This document shows positions 33,888 through 47,370 of a stretch of 64,000 nucleotides of DNA, one piece after another. The stretch is from the NCBI RefSeq assembly GCF_021130785.1, contig NC_060213.1, positions 100,449,501-100,513,500 on the forward strand, read 5' to 3'. The notes below the pieces were generated by a model. That model was given only the letters and a program-made list of their open reading frames with translations. It was not told where the DNA came from and made no database searches. Position 1 is the stretch's first letter, and each line of letters opens with the position of its first letter. The stretch comes from Homalodisca vitripennis (Eukaryota; Arthropoda; Insecta; Hemiptera; Cicadellidae). The translations under genes were made by a program, and so were the position numbers.

Positions 33888-35680
33888 GCTTTCCTTGTAT
33901 CGACATAAAGGCATCAAAGTAGGGAATAAGGTGATTTAAATTCTAAATTGTTGATTTGATTACTGAAGCCCTTTTATGGTGAAATGGCTATTTCATGTGG
34001 TTGAATGTTTTTGTTATGTGGAACGCACATCTATTGTAAATGCTAAACATATATTACATTTCAATATATTAAGATAATTGTATTTAGACTTTTTCGTAGT
34101 ATAGTTTGAAATAACATTCGAATTTATGTTTTACGAGAAATTTGCTCTATTTAAAGTAAGTAAACATTATACTATTTTAAATTTCTTTTTCGATTTAAAA
34201 TTCCATTGACAATAAAGTTTTTATTGTAGTTGCATATTTAAAAGCAAGATTTTATTTTATTTTCAGATTTGTAATATAACAACGTAACATAATAATTTTT
34301 ATATTAGATTATATTAGATTTATATTAATTATTTCCATGCAATATATTTCATATTTATAGTTTTATTTTTTTATTTTTTGCTTGGCCATTGTTATAATGT
34401 CTTATTGTTGTGACACAGATTATGAAGTCATACTTTAACTCTGCTATAAATATATATATATATATAAACAATAGAAGAAAAAGACTTCATATTGTTTTTT
34501 CTTCTATTGTTTAAAGAAGCCTCTGAGCATTTATTTTCTGCATACAGTATATATATATATATATATATAGATTAAATTCATTTCCATTTAAGGATAAGGC
34601 ATTACTGGCATCTGCATTAAGATAATTGAGTACTCACACTACATTATCATTCACTTATTATTATTTACATTCATCCTTATTGATATTTTCTATATAAACT
34701 GAATAGAATATCATAGAGAACAGTTACGCACTTACGTTTTAAACTTAGCATATTTAGTGAGTTTTATATCAATTTGTGAATATGCCGGAAAATAAAACGA
34801 TAAGAGGATCTTGGGATTTAAAATCGATATGTGTTATAAAAATTATACACTACACTTCTAGAATTGGAATCCCTTTTTTATGCATAAAAAACTTTAAAAA
34901 AAGGTGTCTGAATAGTTCGAATTATGTCATTTACCTGTTTGTTACTTTCAGTTAATTTAGAAAACTTCAATCGGTGCGGAATTTGTTTTGACGTTCATAG
35001 GAAATCTAGTAACACAATTTGTTGCTAGAATGAATCCGCTGCATTACTTAAGTCTAGAAACTAAAAGCTGATTAGTTTGCAGCGTCCTTTGTTTTTACCG
35101 TCGTTTGTCCATTTAAACGTAGTAAAGATTACTACACTTAGTACATTTTTTTACTTTTACAGCTATTCCAAGCAATTTTAACATTTTTAAGTATGTTTAG
35201 AATACTTATCATATTAATAGAACCTGTTTGAAAAAAAAAGGATTTTACACGATGTTTCTACTTATATTTCCAAGTAAATGTAACACTTGTGTCTCCAAAT
35301 ACAAATGAACGTAAGGGATATCAAGCCACGTGTTTTTATGTTTACTACTACCTTAAATATATTTTAAAAATTTTTAAAAATCTCTATATAAAGACATTCA
35401 CTAAAGGCGCAGTACTCATGTTTTACATATCTGCCACCGTTTTATTAGCTAAGCTCGTAACTAATGAGGCCGTTTGTATGTCTTATCTCAACATACATTT
35501 CCTTTTCGTAATGGTCTCTTTATCACATTAAAATCTCATTCGTAGAGACATAAGTACACAATAATTAAATTGTTCAAATATTTATAGCAAATCTATAGAA
35601 TTACACCAGTGCCAATAACGCAGTGCAGTGGTTTCAGCGATTATTGCAAGATAAAGGAGTCGAGCCACGTCAAGAGTGTC
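33888..35680. other. AT-rich gene-free sequence
   Basis: Apart from the inverted dispersed repeat at 34448-34569, nothing is recognisable. The 80-codon frame at 35289-35531 is unsupported. Confidence 0.3.
34448..34569. repeat. Dispersed repeat with (AT)n and hairpin, copy 2 (inverted)
   Basis: An inverted relative of 27645-27760. Here the end forms a perfect hairpin: AAACAATAGAAGAAAAA at 34466-34482 pairs with 34496-34512 around a 13-base loop. The GAAGCCTC and GCATACA parts and a TA run follow. A further TA run precedes the hairpin. Confidence 0.65.
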
Positions 35681-35681
35681 T

Positions 35682-36470
35682 GCTGCTTGGATCCTGTCCT
35701 TGCAAGCAGTCCGCCTGACCAGCGCTGCTTAAATCCTGTCCTTTTAAGCAGTCCGCCTGACCTGTGCTGCTTTGATCCTGTCCTTTTAAGCAGTCCGCCT
35801 GACCTGCGTTGCTTGGATCCTGCCCTTACAAGCAGTCAGCCTAACTGATGCTGCTTAAATCCTGTCCTTCCAAGCAGTCCGTCTGACCGGTGCTGCTTGG
35901 ATCCTATCCATGCAAGAAGTCCACCTGACCATTGCTGCTTGGATCCTGTCATTGGAAGCAGTCTGCCTAACCGATGCTGCTTGAATCCTGTCCTTGCAAG
36001 CAGCTCGCCTGACTGGTGCTGTTTGGATCATGTCCTTGCAAGCAGCCCGCCTGACCGGTGCTGCTTGTATCCTGTCCTTGCAAGCAGTCTGCCTGATCGG
36101 TCCTGCTTGGATCCTGTCCTTGCTAGAAGTCCACCTGACCGGTGCTGCTTGAATCCTGTCCTTGCAAGCATCTCGTCTGACCGGTCCTGCTTGGATCCTG
36201 TCCTTGCAACCACCCCACCTGACTGGTGTGCTTGGATCCTGTCTGCAAGCAGTCCGCCTGTCCGGTGCTGCTTGGATCCTATCCTTGCAAGAAGTCCACC
36301 TGACCGGTGCTGCTTGGATCCTGTCCTTGCAACTACCCGCCTGTCCGGTGCTGCTTGGATTCTGTCTGCAAAAAGTCTACCTGACCGGTGCTGCTTGGAT
36401 CCTGTCCTTGCAAGAAGAGCGCCTGACCGGTGCTGCTTAGATCTTGTCCTTGCAAGCAGCCCGGCTTTAT
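35682..36470. repeat. 42-bp minisatellite, about 19 units
   Basis: The unit is CTGCTTGGATCCTGTCCTTG followed by CAAGCAG and TCCGCCTGACCGGTG. Start points by reading are every 42 bases from 35682 to 36186, with slightly shorter units after that (last near 36432). Most units carry a BamHI-type GGATCC. The period is divisible by three, so long frames open on both strands (35897-36502 plus, 36028-36498 minus). A unit in frame would encode CCLDPVLASSPPDR. Stops and indels between and within these frames argue against a gene. CTGCTTG and CAAGCAG in each unit can pair as a hairpin. Confidence 0.9.
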
Positions 36471-38682
36471 CGGCCATTGGTGGGTGTTTCTGTCGCAATT
36501 AATCTCTCGGTCCCCACGTTAAGTATCAAAGAGGGCTGAATATTAATCGTAACACCTTCACTTTGCCTGGTGAAATAAGACGTTATTTAGCTTTACCTTT
36601 ACACTACAAAAAGAGAATACTCTGCCGACTAGCACCCGGAATTTGAGATAGTAACTGGTCTACATACTGGTCTTTCATGAGAAAACGTACATTTTGAAGC
36701 TGCTTTTTACTTTTATTCTATTTTATTTTAAATTCAATGCATATCCCAATGCAATGATTTGTTTCAATATAAAATTTAGAATAGAAACAAATTAATTACA
36801 AAATTTATTAAATTATTTTATTATTATGTTGAAACACTATCCTTGATCTTTTAGTTTCAATACGAATTAATAATATCTCACAATGCACGCAGGCTGCTTG
36901 ACATTATGAGACCTTCCAACATCTAAAATTATTGAGTTGATTTAGAAACTTTTCTGCTATCAAGTGTTAGAGTCCCGGTCTTCATCAGTGTATTGCTAAA
37001 TAAAACCGGTACAGGGATCACTCTTAAGAATGTTAGGATTACTCATGGAACCTAAAAAAGGTTCGCTCTTAGTTCTTGGCTCTTGGAAATTCAGCATATA
37101 CTCGTACCAATAGCATTCAATGAAATAAAGATGTCTCTATGTTTGCGTCACGACTTGAAGGTCTCTCTATATCTCTCTCTCTTTCTTCTTACATAAAGGT
37201 ACAGAAACTCGTCTTGTTTATTTATTAGTCAGGATTATGTAAATCTTTGATAACAAACCCATAAATTAACCTTGCTTGACCTTCGTGCGATCGTGACTTT
37301 TTATTCGTCCTTTATTTGGAGTATATTTGTGCATACGCAAAAACTGAAATGATGATTTGGGTTGTGTCAACTGCTTAACTAGCAACAAGATTTATTTAAA
37401 TTGTTATCTAATAGAATTCTATTACAAAAGTAGAACATATATGTACGGTCAAGCTAGATTTCTTCTTTACTTGTTAGATTGTTCTATAGATGTGCATTCA
37501 GGGTGTTTTAAATTTTTTAAATGTTACTAAAGTATTCGAATAAATTTAGGAATAATTTATTGTTTATAAAAACACTTTGTCTTATGTTAGTCCTTGATAA
37601 CAAAAGTACGTATGGCAATGTGTTTTTGCATTGTATAGTTCATTTTATGCTCAAATATGTTTCAATGTAAACTACCTTTTTCGCTAAAAACAAAATAGTA
37701 AATATTCGTCTCAAAACAGTTGCACGTGTTTTTTTTTTACAAAAATCCATTATTCAAACTAAGAAATATTAAAAGTTTAACAAAAATATACTTCAAGAGT
37801 AAGATAAATTATTTGTGATGCTAAAAATGTTTTTCTTATAAATGAAAAATTGTATTACGAAAGTTATTTTACGTATATAATTTTTAACCACATGATTTTC
37901 GAACACAATATACTTTTTATCTTTTGTATTGTCGTTTTATGTCTAATCTCTGTGTGATAACTCTTAGTAGAAACTTACTGGAGAGGTGAAATTCGGTTCA
38001 AAGATTCTTCTAGGTTAGAGGAAAAATTTCAGTAAATTTGGGTTCAAAATTTCAAAGAGGAAATTTATCGAAAAAGGTAAAAGGACTTCCGATCAAAAGT
38101 TTTCACTATGGCTTTCGTTACGTTAAACCGTGTCCGTCGTTATGATTGGTTTATTCTGTTTGATAAGATTCTCAGTCAATGATAACGGACATAATTACTC
38201 AACAGAAAACTGGTCTCTCCTAAAATAAATAAATACATAGTTGAACTATTGATTATGGTTGAATTAGTAAATGATCCCATGATTTTCTAGATGTTGTTGC
38301 TATCAAAAGTCAACTTTTGTTACACGCGACCATAACTGGTCTGATCGGACAAGTGGTGATGATGGGATAGTTGATTGTGGCTTCAATGTCGTTATAGTCA
38401 GACAGACAGGTACTACACAATGGTCAGGAATGTAGTGGATCAAAATAGACTGGACTGGTTTAGACTCCTTAATCCAGACAATAGACTGTTCCAATGAGCT
38501 ACTATAAATATCTCTACTAATGAATCTGATTGTATTTTATTTCTAAAATTAATGATAAAACGGAGAAACGAAGGACACGATACAAACGTGTTTACAGAGT
38601 TTCTCTATCTTTTTCATACTTTGTATGATTAATGATGATAGCTTAATGTTACTTTTTCATGATTTTTTGTGGACATTTTCAG
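36471..38682. other. AT-rich gene-free sequence
   Basis: No supported gene or repeat. Confidence 0.3.
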
Positions 38683-38754
38683 ATTGTACCCATGAAAGAC
38701 CTTAAAAGGCCACTGGGGTTGTATGTCCTGGTCATCCTTCTGCCAAGACTAACT
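38683..38754 (+). CDS. Possible first coding exon with signal peptide
   Basis: The acceptor TGGACATTTTCAG precedes ATTGTACCC and an ATG at 38692. The frame reads MKDLKRPLGLYVLVILLPRL plus Thr, a good signal peptide with a basic N-region and a hydrophobic core. It stops exactly before GTATGT, a good splice donor at 38755. This is the arrangement of a first coding exon after a non-coding exon. No downstream partner exon was identified on the plus strand, so the gene may extend beyond the window or the match may be chance. Confidence 0.35.
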
Positions 38755-41700
38755 GTATGTTATTCACCCTTTATTTAAACTGTTTACCCTAAAATCAGTA
38801 CAAGAGGAATCTAACCAGGCTATACTTGTTTGTTTTTTAGATATCGTGAGGACAGAAAGGCAGACAGAAATGAAACTTTTTGAGCCTCTCAAATGATAGG
38901 TTCGCTACTTACAATCAGAAGGACGGAAGGACAATGACATAAATTTAAGAAGGACCTATCGGGTACTTAATTAATTCCTAAACAGGTACTAACTTTGGTT
39001 GTGTCCTATAATTAATTAATAAGTTGACTAAACTAGTCTCTCTCCTGGCAGAAGTAATTTAATAAGAAAAAGAGCTTCATGAAGGAGTCCTAATGTGTTC
39101 CATTATTGTTGACTATTTAAATATTAAATAATCCTCCAACTAGAAATTAAATGTTTGAATAATAATAATACTTTTAGTTAACACAGTTCTCTTATTGAGC
39201 TCTTTTATTACTAACAATAACTTTAAAATTGGGTACTAAATCTGCTATGCAACTAAATTATTATATCTGATTAATAAGGATAAATATTGAACTTGTACTT
39301 CTTAGGAGTTAGAGGCTTAATTTGTATAATGTCTAAACAAAAAAAGGTTAAGATGGTCATATTAATATAATAATAAAATGTTGTATTGTCAAAGTTATAA
39401 ATGCTTTAACATTATATCCACAGTTTCGTCATTTCAATCCTCCCATAGGCCATCGTTTATAATCTAGCTGAAGTATCCAGTTTTATTGTTACCATATAAT
39501 TTACCATAATATCAAATATCTTTTTTATAATTATTTTAAGTAAATCCATAGAAGTCGATTTCACGTTTATATTTATGTATAGGGGCAATAAAAATATCTC
39601 TTCCAGTAAAATATACATTTCTATTATTCTTACTATAGAAAATGTTGTGTTATGTATAACTAAATTTTTCATGATTGAACTAAACAGATGATTCCTATTT
39701 GGTAATTCGACGTATTTCTTGTTTCTGTGAAAAGTTGTATTTTTCACAAAAAATGTTACCATAACTTATTTATGGTTAGATCTAGCATTACTTGACTATT
39801 ATTTTTTATTATAAAACTATTTGCGGGTGGAAACTAATAAACCTAAGAATCCGTAGTGTTAAAACAAACTTATACAACGAAAATTCATTAATGTTATTTT
39901 TTTTCTCTGTGTGCGAAAAGATTCATTTCTTTCACACCTACCAATCCAGGAAAAAATAGATAGCTTGTTCTAGGGTTCAACAATTATTTTAAATTAAAAA
40001 ACGTGCCATTAACACTTATTTTTTAAAGTGAAATTTGCACGAGTTTTGATTTCTTCTCTGACCACCGTATTAATAATTCGATTTTCCAAGCCGTGTATTT
40101 GGTACCTAATAATTTTATATTACTCATAGCTGCAAATTTTATTCACACTATACATATATTTTTTATTTTATTTTATTTATTTATAGTAATATATGTATAC
40201 TTATTCACTATACTTTTCATAATTTAAACAGACGCGTATTGCAAAGTTTACTACTAACTACGCGTATTACATAATTAATCTTTATAAATGTATCACTTTC
40301 TTTAAATAACATTTTATGATATTATTACAGCTTTAGTGCTACAATCTAAATGGTGTTACCATAGAAATAAATATATTATTTCAGTAAATAATGTTTCAAT
40401 AATAATTCAGATAGCTTTCAGAAAATTATGTAAAGATATTACATACAAGTTCATTGTTTCGCGTGTTTAAGGTAAATTTTACTCATAAAGGTTGTTATTT
40501 TTCGACTGGTTGAGAGTTAAATAGATTCTTCCATTCTAAGTAGTAACAGACAAAAGTAAGTGTCTTCACTTCTTATTTTGTTCCTAAAATTAGAAATGTT
40601 CCTATTCCGTCGACCGACTAAAGCTAAAATCGTTCTTAAGTTTCAAGAGAACAGTTGCTATCGTTTTAATCACATTTCACAATGACTGACATACTTACCT
40701 AATGCTATTTTTTGGAGAGAATCCAATTTTTAAGGCGGCCGGAAATTGTGTCTAGATAAGCTATTCCGTCAGTCACCCTCCGCAGTCAAGTCCTCTATAA
40801 TCTGGAGGTATTTGCATAAAAGCAATTTATCCGCGAAATGTAGAAAACGCCCACGTGTCGCCGATCATAACATTAAGTGCGTGGGAGACCAGGTGTTCAG
40901 TGTACAGCTTTTGGTAAACCAGGTCAGATTTCTTAGACAGCAAATTTAATTGGAACCATCAAAATGTGTTTTATCATACTGTACAAATAACAGCTGTTAC
41001 GTCAATTGAGTCTATGAAGTTTTTTTTTCGTAAGCTCGAAATATAGATCCGAAAAACCAGCTGGTGTACAATTTAAGTTGTTTTCATCTTGGCAACCTCA
41101 ACTCAAAAGTTTTTTATTGTTTGAGTAAAAGTAAACTAGAGTTGTCCTTAAACTTAATCTTAACCTTATGACTATGTTGAATCAATAAGTAATAATAAGT
41201 TTTAGTTCTTTAACAAGTTTTTCCATATAGTAAAAATAGTTTTGTACCACTCGGAACAAAACAATCTTTAGGAGCACCTTCGTGTTTACGAAATCGACTT
41301 CGAAACAGTTACTTTTGCTCCTAGTGACGAAAACTGCTATTCCAATGTACATGTACTACCTTCTGATACTTTTTTTGAAATTCATAAGAAATACAATAGC
41401 AATTACTCATGAGGTTTTATGCACAAGTACGTTTGTCAGTATAGATGACAAAAACCATTGATTAATTTGAAAGAAAGCTCTCATTTTGATGGACATTTCA
41501 GTATTTTATCTCGTAACGGTTTGAAATTTTCTAGTACCAACGTGTTTGCTCTTTCTAGTTTTTTTGGCAGAGAAAGACAACTTAAACGGTCTATATTTTA
41601 TAGACCAGTTTAAATGCACACCAGACATCGGGTTATCGTTCGATTTACAGTGCGAAAAATCGAAAAAACCTGACAAAGTCATCCTTTAATTATGAAGTCT

Positions 41701-42577
41701 GTTGTTTTTATGATTCTTTCTAAGTGTGAGATAGAGGATTTTTTTCCTTGTTGTGGATAAGTAGGATACAATCAACAATACTAGGGGAACAAACTTCAAG
41801 ACGTTTAAAATCAAAGTATTTAACTTCTGCTCATATAAATACGCCGTACTTCGTAATAAAGCACCTGACTTGGGACGTAATGTGGTCAGTTGACGACGAC
41901 AGGGTAGCCAAGGAAGTACTTCGCCCACGTGGTAGGTAATAAGTATCAGGTGAAAACCGGGCGAAAACAAGTTGGCACAACTGTCTGATGCTATTTTGTT
42001 TATCAGACTTGATACCAGATAGCAGGTCTTCTGGGTAGCTCAAGATAATTAAGAGGGGATTTAAGATCTTTTATACTATCGATCAGACAGGTAGTCCATT
42101 ATTGGCAAGAAAATATTCCTTTTCGCTTTACAGATCACCCTTGCCTCGCCGTTATCATATTTCTAGTTGATCATCAGCCTCAGTCGAGGATATAAAGAGC
42201 GTGTTCTGTGAGAGGGAAGATATTTTCTAATTAAGTTTTTCAGTTGATCCCTTTAAATTCCTATTCATGTCCTTTAAATTTCTTTATTAAATTCCTTTAA
42301 ATGGTTACCAACTTTCATAATACTTTGGTAAGCTTAGAAACCTAACTATTCGCTTCGCTCTTAATGCACTTTTTTGGTGAGTAATGAGCTTTAGTTTTTA
42401 AACCGCCATTGAAAGTAAGTAACGAGTTTAGCTTTTATGAGAGACGAAGATGAGAGTCAAAAGATGGTGTTAAAGAGATATTTTGAGAACGACTAAAATC
42501 GTGTTCCTACGGACTTAACGGAGTTAACAGCAACAATTTGAAAAACTGTTACATAGTCAATTTGTAAAATGTATTGT
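38755..42577. other. Gene-poor sequence
   Basis: Mostly AT-rich. Frames at 40746-40949 (plus) and 41686-41970 (minus) overlap GC-richer patches but show no domain or splice support. If the exon at 38683 is real, this could be its intron. Confidence 0.25.
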
Positions 42578-42838
42578 TTAGCAAAAGAACTTGATAAGTT
42601 CCTTCATTCTATCCCAGGTTATTTGAGTAAAAACTAAACCCCAAGCTTGCTTCTGATCTACGACATAATAATTAATCGCTAAATGTGTTTCTAAGCTCCA
42701 ATTTCGAGAACTGCTGGATAAATTCTTTTTGTTTAATATTCCATTTAGGCCAAGAAGGTTTATGCGGAGAGAAAAACTAGAAAAATATCCCAGAATACTT
42801 AAGAAATTGGAAAAATAATTAAAATAATTACGACACAT
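42578..42838 (-). CDS. Unidentified minus-strand ORF or exon
   Basis: An 86-codon frame. Its last half (NWSLETHLAINYYVVDQ, then KQAWGLVFTQITWDRM) looks protein-like, and an acceptor-like TTTATCCAG lies just before it, so the true exon might cover only 42578-42725. It sits just downstream, on the same strand, of the duplicated exon-like segment at 42865-43175. No family recognised. Confidence 0.2.
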   Translation of the reverse strand: MCRNYFNYFSNFLSILGYFSSFSLRINLLGLNGILNKKNLSSSSRNWSLETHLAINYYVVDQKQAWGLVFTQITWDRMKELIKFFC

Positions 42839-42864
42839 AATCCGAAATTAACTTATACTTAACT

Positions 42865-43175
42865 GCTGTTGGCAATTTCAGTTGAAGTTCATCAAAGAGG
42901 CAGAACATTTTGTTTACATTTAAATTTTAGAAATATAGTGCTTAATCAGTAGTGTAATACACATTGCAAAGACGGAGATACTATTTAATTTGTACTTTAG
43001 ATTGCATCACTGACGATTTAAACGGCTAATGCATTGGAAATGTTATTAAAACACTGTTATGAAACCCACCTTATAATGGTAACAAAGCTGTGAATACGTC
43101 CACGTAAGGTACTCGAAATGGTTAGCACCCTTGACATTGTATATAGCATTTTTACTGTAGCTTAAGGAGTATCAA
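42865..43175 (-). repeat. Duplicated exon-like segment, copy 1
   Basis: Aligns directly with 43855-44195. On the minus strand the right part reads YNVKGANHFEYLTWTYSQLC and ends before GTGGGT, which could be a donor. The left part reads MFCLFDELQLKLPTAVKYKL. These may be pieces of a gene exon duplicated about 1 kb apart, or an unknown repeat. Confidence 0.4.
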
Positions 43176-43854
43176 AGGGATGGCACACACTTCCAATTAA
43201 ACCTGAAACCGAACATAAGTAACTTAGTTGATGTTTAATCAAAGTAGTATTTTTATTTTAAGTTGGATCCCAAATACCAAATGTGTATTTATTTTCTTGG
43301 TCAGGTCAACAACATAAAATCATCTGTGGATCCGTAAATAAATTAGACCGGGAGTTAATTTAAACGGACGGAACTGACACATTTGGCCGCAGGACTTTTT
43401 TAGTTATACGGATGTATTTTCTCCGTCGGAACCAAAGGGCAAACTTTAATTATGGTTCTTGAAATATCTTAGACAGAATAGAGAGTTTAAATAGACAAAG
43501 TTGTAAATTTTAGATAAAATTAGATTTTCGAGACATATATATATATATATTTTTTTTTACAAAAACTAATAAAAAATAAAACCAATCAAAATGTATTAAA
43601 CTTTTGAATCTGTTAACCTTTAGTACTAAAACAATACGTAACGATATATTTAGGCTACTCATATTGGAATCTCATACGGTTCCATTATATTACATCATAA
43701 ATGCACACACCAGAAGTCTACAACCTTCGATTTTGAGAATTTCTAAATTGAGGAAGACTGAAAAATTTTCACGAAACACATTAGAATTTTGAATAATAAA
43801 ATCATATTTATGTTTTAAAATACAACTGTAACTGACATTAAAAAGCTGTTGACA

Positions 43855-44195
43855 CGTTTGAAATGTCTTTGATGCATTAGCTGAAGTTCGTTAAAGAGAC
43901 TGTAACATTTGTTACATTTTAATTTTGTGAAATATTAAGTACATGAGAACTCCCCATACATGCATGTGCATGTTGAATGCAGAAACCAGAGGCAAATTTG
44001 ACATAACTTTTCTTCAAGATTTCGCTAGTAAAGAATCAAAAACATCTAATAAATTGGTAATAATTTTTTTAAAGTTCTTTTTTGAAATGTCATTAAAACC
44101 ATATTATAAAACTCACCGTAAGGAACAAAGCTATAATCAAAACTCGTTGGCTTCCTTGACAGTGTGATATAGCATTTTACAGTAGCTTAAATAAA
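43855..44195 (-). repeat. Duplicated exon-like segment, copy 2
   Basis: Partner of 42865-43175. The minus-strand reading HTVKEANEF is soon broken by stops before a GTGAGT word, so this copy is not functional if it ever was coding. A plus-strand frame (43943-44167) crosses it and is judged accidental. Confidence 0.4.
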
Positions 44196-47100
44196 GACAG
44201 TGGTTTAAACACTAACAAGCCTCAACTAGCAACTCTTGTCCAGGTTCGAAAAACTGTAAGACTATAACGCAAAACATATTATATATGATTATTTTGAAAT
44301 GTTCCGTAAACTTACTACGGATTATTCTTTATATTGGGAGTGAATGATTTGTCCTAGTATGATTCTCAGTATTTATATTTTATTCATCGTGACAATAAGG
44401 CAGACTACATTATGAAACTGGATCTAAGGCAAAAGAACATTGAAAGAGGCGGAAGCAGTCTTTTTGATCGAAATAATTCTCTGAAACCTAAATCATAACT
44501 AATATTATAAATTCAAAAGTGAGTTTGTTAGCGCTTTCATTGATAAACCATACAACCGATTGTACTAAGATTTTAAATGGACATTCTTAAGATCCTCGGT
44601 TTACATATACAAAAATTCTTACTTCATAATTCCATCCGGACTACGCCACACTGGTCTCAAAAGTTGCATTGCAGTAGGGAAATATTATTAATTTATTAAT
44701 AGAGCCTGTGAAATATAATCAACTCTTCTAGGTAAACATAGATTGTGCCAGTATAACCATGTGTTTAACTAATAGAACGACAATTATTATTTTGTTTACA
44801 TTTATAGTTTTGAAATCATACAGTAAGTTTAACATCAATATCCAAATAAGGATATTAAAAGTTGTAGTGAAAATATTCTTTAACTGTACATTTAGCAAAT
44901 GTTAAGTATTTAGTACTTGGTAAATATAAAATATGTGTTGTAAATATAAAAAACAAAGCTCCTATCTAAGTTTTTCCATACACTTAAAGTCTGCTGTAAA
45001 ACCCATTTTAGTTAGAAGTAGGCTTCCCTGTCCTGTGTATGTAAATATTCGGAAAACAAGCCAAAATCAGCTATAGAAAAAAATTTAAAGGCCAGAGTAA
45101 ATTACAATGGTTAGAAATATACACTTTTTGACAGGTATTATTGGTCATGGCAATCTTAACAATGGTATCAGAAATAGAATTCACTAACAGTTATCTATCA
45201 TACGTGTAAAGCCTACGAAATTGCGGGCAATGTCACGGGTAACTGCTAGTGTTAAATAAAAAACATTAGTAGCAGGAAAATTAGAGGGGTTTTGATGGAT
45301 TAGAATGAACATTATCCAAATATTTTCTCTGATTTTACAAGGATAGACTAAGCGATTTTTTAGAAACCGTAGTACGTTTTTTAAAACATTTTTTATAAGC
45401 TGACAGTACCTTTGTTTCTGTAACCACCTGGTCAGATCTGGTGCCAATTTAGGAGATGAGTATAAAAGAAATAAGGAAACAAATGAATAACACAAATGTG
45501 TTTTTGGCTTATCTGCACTCTGACCGCTGTAAAAGGAAACTTACTTCGTCCCAGATCTATTTTTACGCTGTCCAGTTTCTTCCAGAGGGTCACTGACTGT
45601 TTTATGTTCCTGTTGTTACGCTAATTGAAAACTTGATTTGTGTTGAATTTAGACTCCTTTTGTTTTTTCCCTGAACCAGTTACTACTCCAGAATTTTGAG
45701 AAAATGTTTAAGCTTAAATACACTGATGAGTATGAAAATGTTTTGCAAATTAATTTCCTGTATCAAACTCAAAAACAATTTAACGCTAAGACCGCATATG
45801 ACTACAACCTTTGCTTTTTGTCCATAATGCACCATAATCTAGCTAATAATTCAGGCTAATCAAGCTGAAAAATGGCACATTTTATGTTGTTGTATCTACC
45901 TATTTAAACTCGTAGCATATAGGTAATTTATGCTTCAGAATAACCATTATAGTTCTTTCGTGTAGGCTAGGAGAACATTACGGTTGTAAGCTTGTTAATA
46001 CATGGATTAAAATGAATACTACACTGAGTGCCATGTCCTTCTACGTAATCTAAGGTTGTAAGCAGCTGCATGTTTATGAGCTTGACCTCTGACCGAGAGG
46101 CTCTAGGCTCGAGGCTGTCCGTACATCAAGAGCGATGACAGAGGCTGTCTCTTACTTCCATGCGAGGTTCGTGAAGATGAATTTTCTGCCCATTTCCTTG
46201 GTCCTTCATTTTTTAAATGTGGCATCAATTTCAGGATGCCTCTGTATTTAGCTGAGTTCTAAATTGATTTTAAAAATTGTATGAAATGTGGAATAAAAGC
46301 TAAATATACATTTATCTTCATACAAAGTATATGGATAAAATATTGTTTCAGTACAAGATCTATTAAAAATGAACTTTCTGGACACCTTTTATTCAAAATA
46401 TTGTTGTCAAATGGTTTTGTAAATGTATCGACTATTGACCCAATTTAGCTCTTTTTGCACCTATACTTATCTAATGTTATATAAACTTCAAACATAATAT
46501 CCTATTACCTTATCGTGTCATCATACATCATATTATATTAGCAAATTTGTATTGTTTACCAAAAAACCAATTTGTCTGCAAAAACATTTACATTTCCTCT
46601 TAGTCTTTCTTTTCTGCACTCTATTACATGACTAACACAATTGCAATTTCTAACATTTTGAATAGAAATAAAATTGAAACTATGGTAAAATCTATACATA
46701 AATTGATTAAATATAAATGTTATTCATAACACGCTTCATGCATAAACAAGGGAGAGGTACGCCTCATTCTTTCTCAGGATGCTCTGCGGATATAAGAGCA
46801 ATTGAGACACCTTACAGAGGCCTCGATGATGTTCAGAAACTCTGATGGTTGGCCAATATTTGTAGTAAATCACTCAAAGTTAATATATTTCTAATGTCAT
46901 ATAATAATATTCAGTTTATTTACAAATTTATTTATTCTGGGATTTTCTCGTTGCCAGCATGTAAGGCCGATGTAAAAATGTCAAATCCCATAGAGTGACA
47001 TACATAATCGAACATGACATTGCTTGTGTGAAAATGAAGCTTTATGCAATATTTCTGTAGGTTAGTTCGTTCTTGGATGTGCGGCCAAACAGAAAGACAA

Positions 47101-47370
47101 GCAAACAAAAATCAAATTTTTCCAGCCCCTCTAATAATAGGCTTCACTAATAATAAAAAGAAAAATTATTTCATAATAAAAATACAATAATTTTGAATAA
47201 ATCTGAGCCATACGTATGTTTCTATTTGATCCGGTTATTTTTTATAAACGAAATCCGATTTCTGTTTGACTTTATGGATGACAACCGTCGAATTAGTTAA
47301 CCTAGAGGGGTAACATTTGTGGTAAAGCTCTACCTCTAATTTGTAATAATTGATGAACGAAAAGTCACAA
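44196..47370. other. Gene-poor AT-rich sequence
   Basis: No clear gene. A 103-codon minus-strand frame at 45184-45495 has mixed composition but no recognised domain. A GC-richer spot at 46060-46190 has a GGCTCGAG word weakly like a tRNA B box, but no cloverleaf could be drawn. Confidence 0.25.

Noticed and set aside
35609..36502. Long frames over the 42-bp array as a Pro/Ser/Cys-rich repeat protein
   Set aside because: A stop splits the array between 35848 and 35897, several units have frame-changing indels, and the opposite strand is open too. The openness follows from the period being 42.
46060..46190. tRNA-derived SINE or tRNA
   Set aside because: Only a weak B-box-like word; no A box at the right distance and no cloverleaf.
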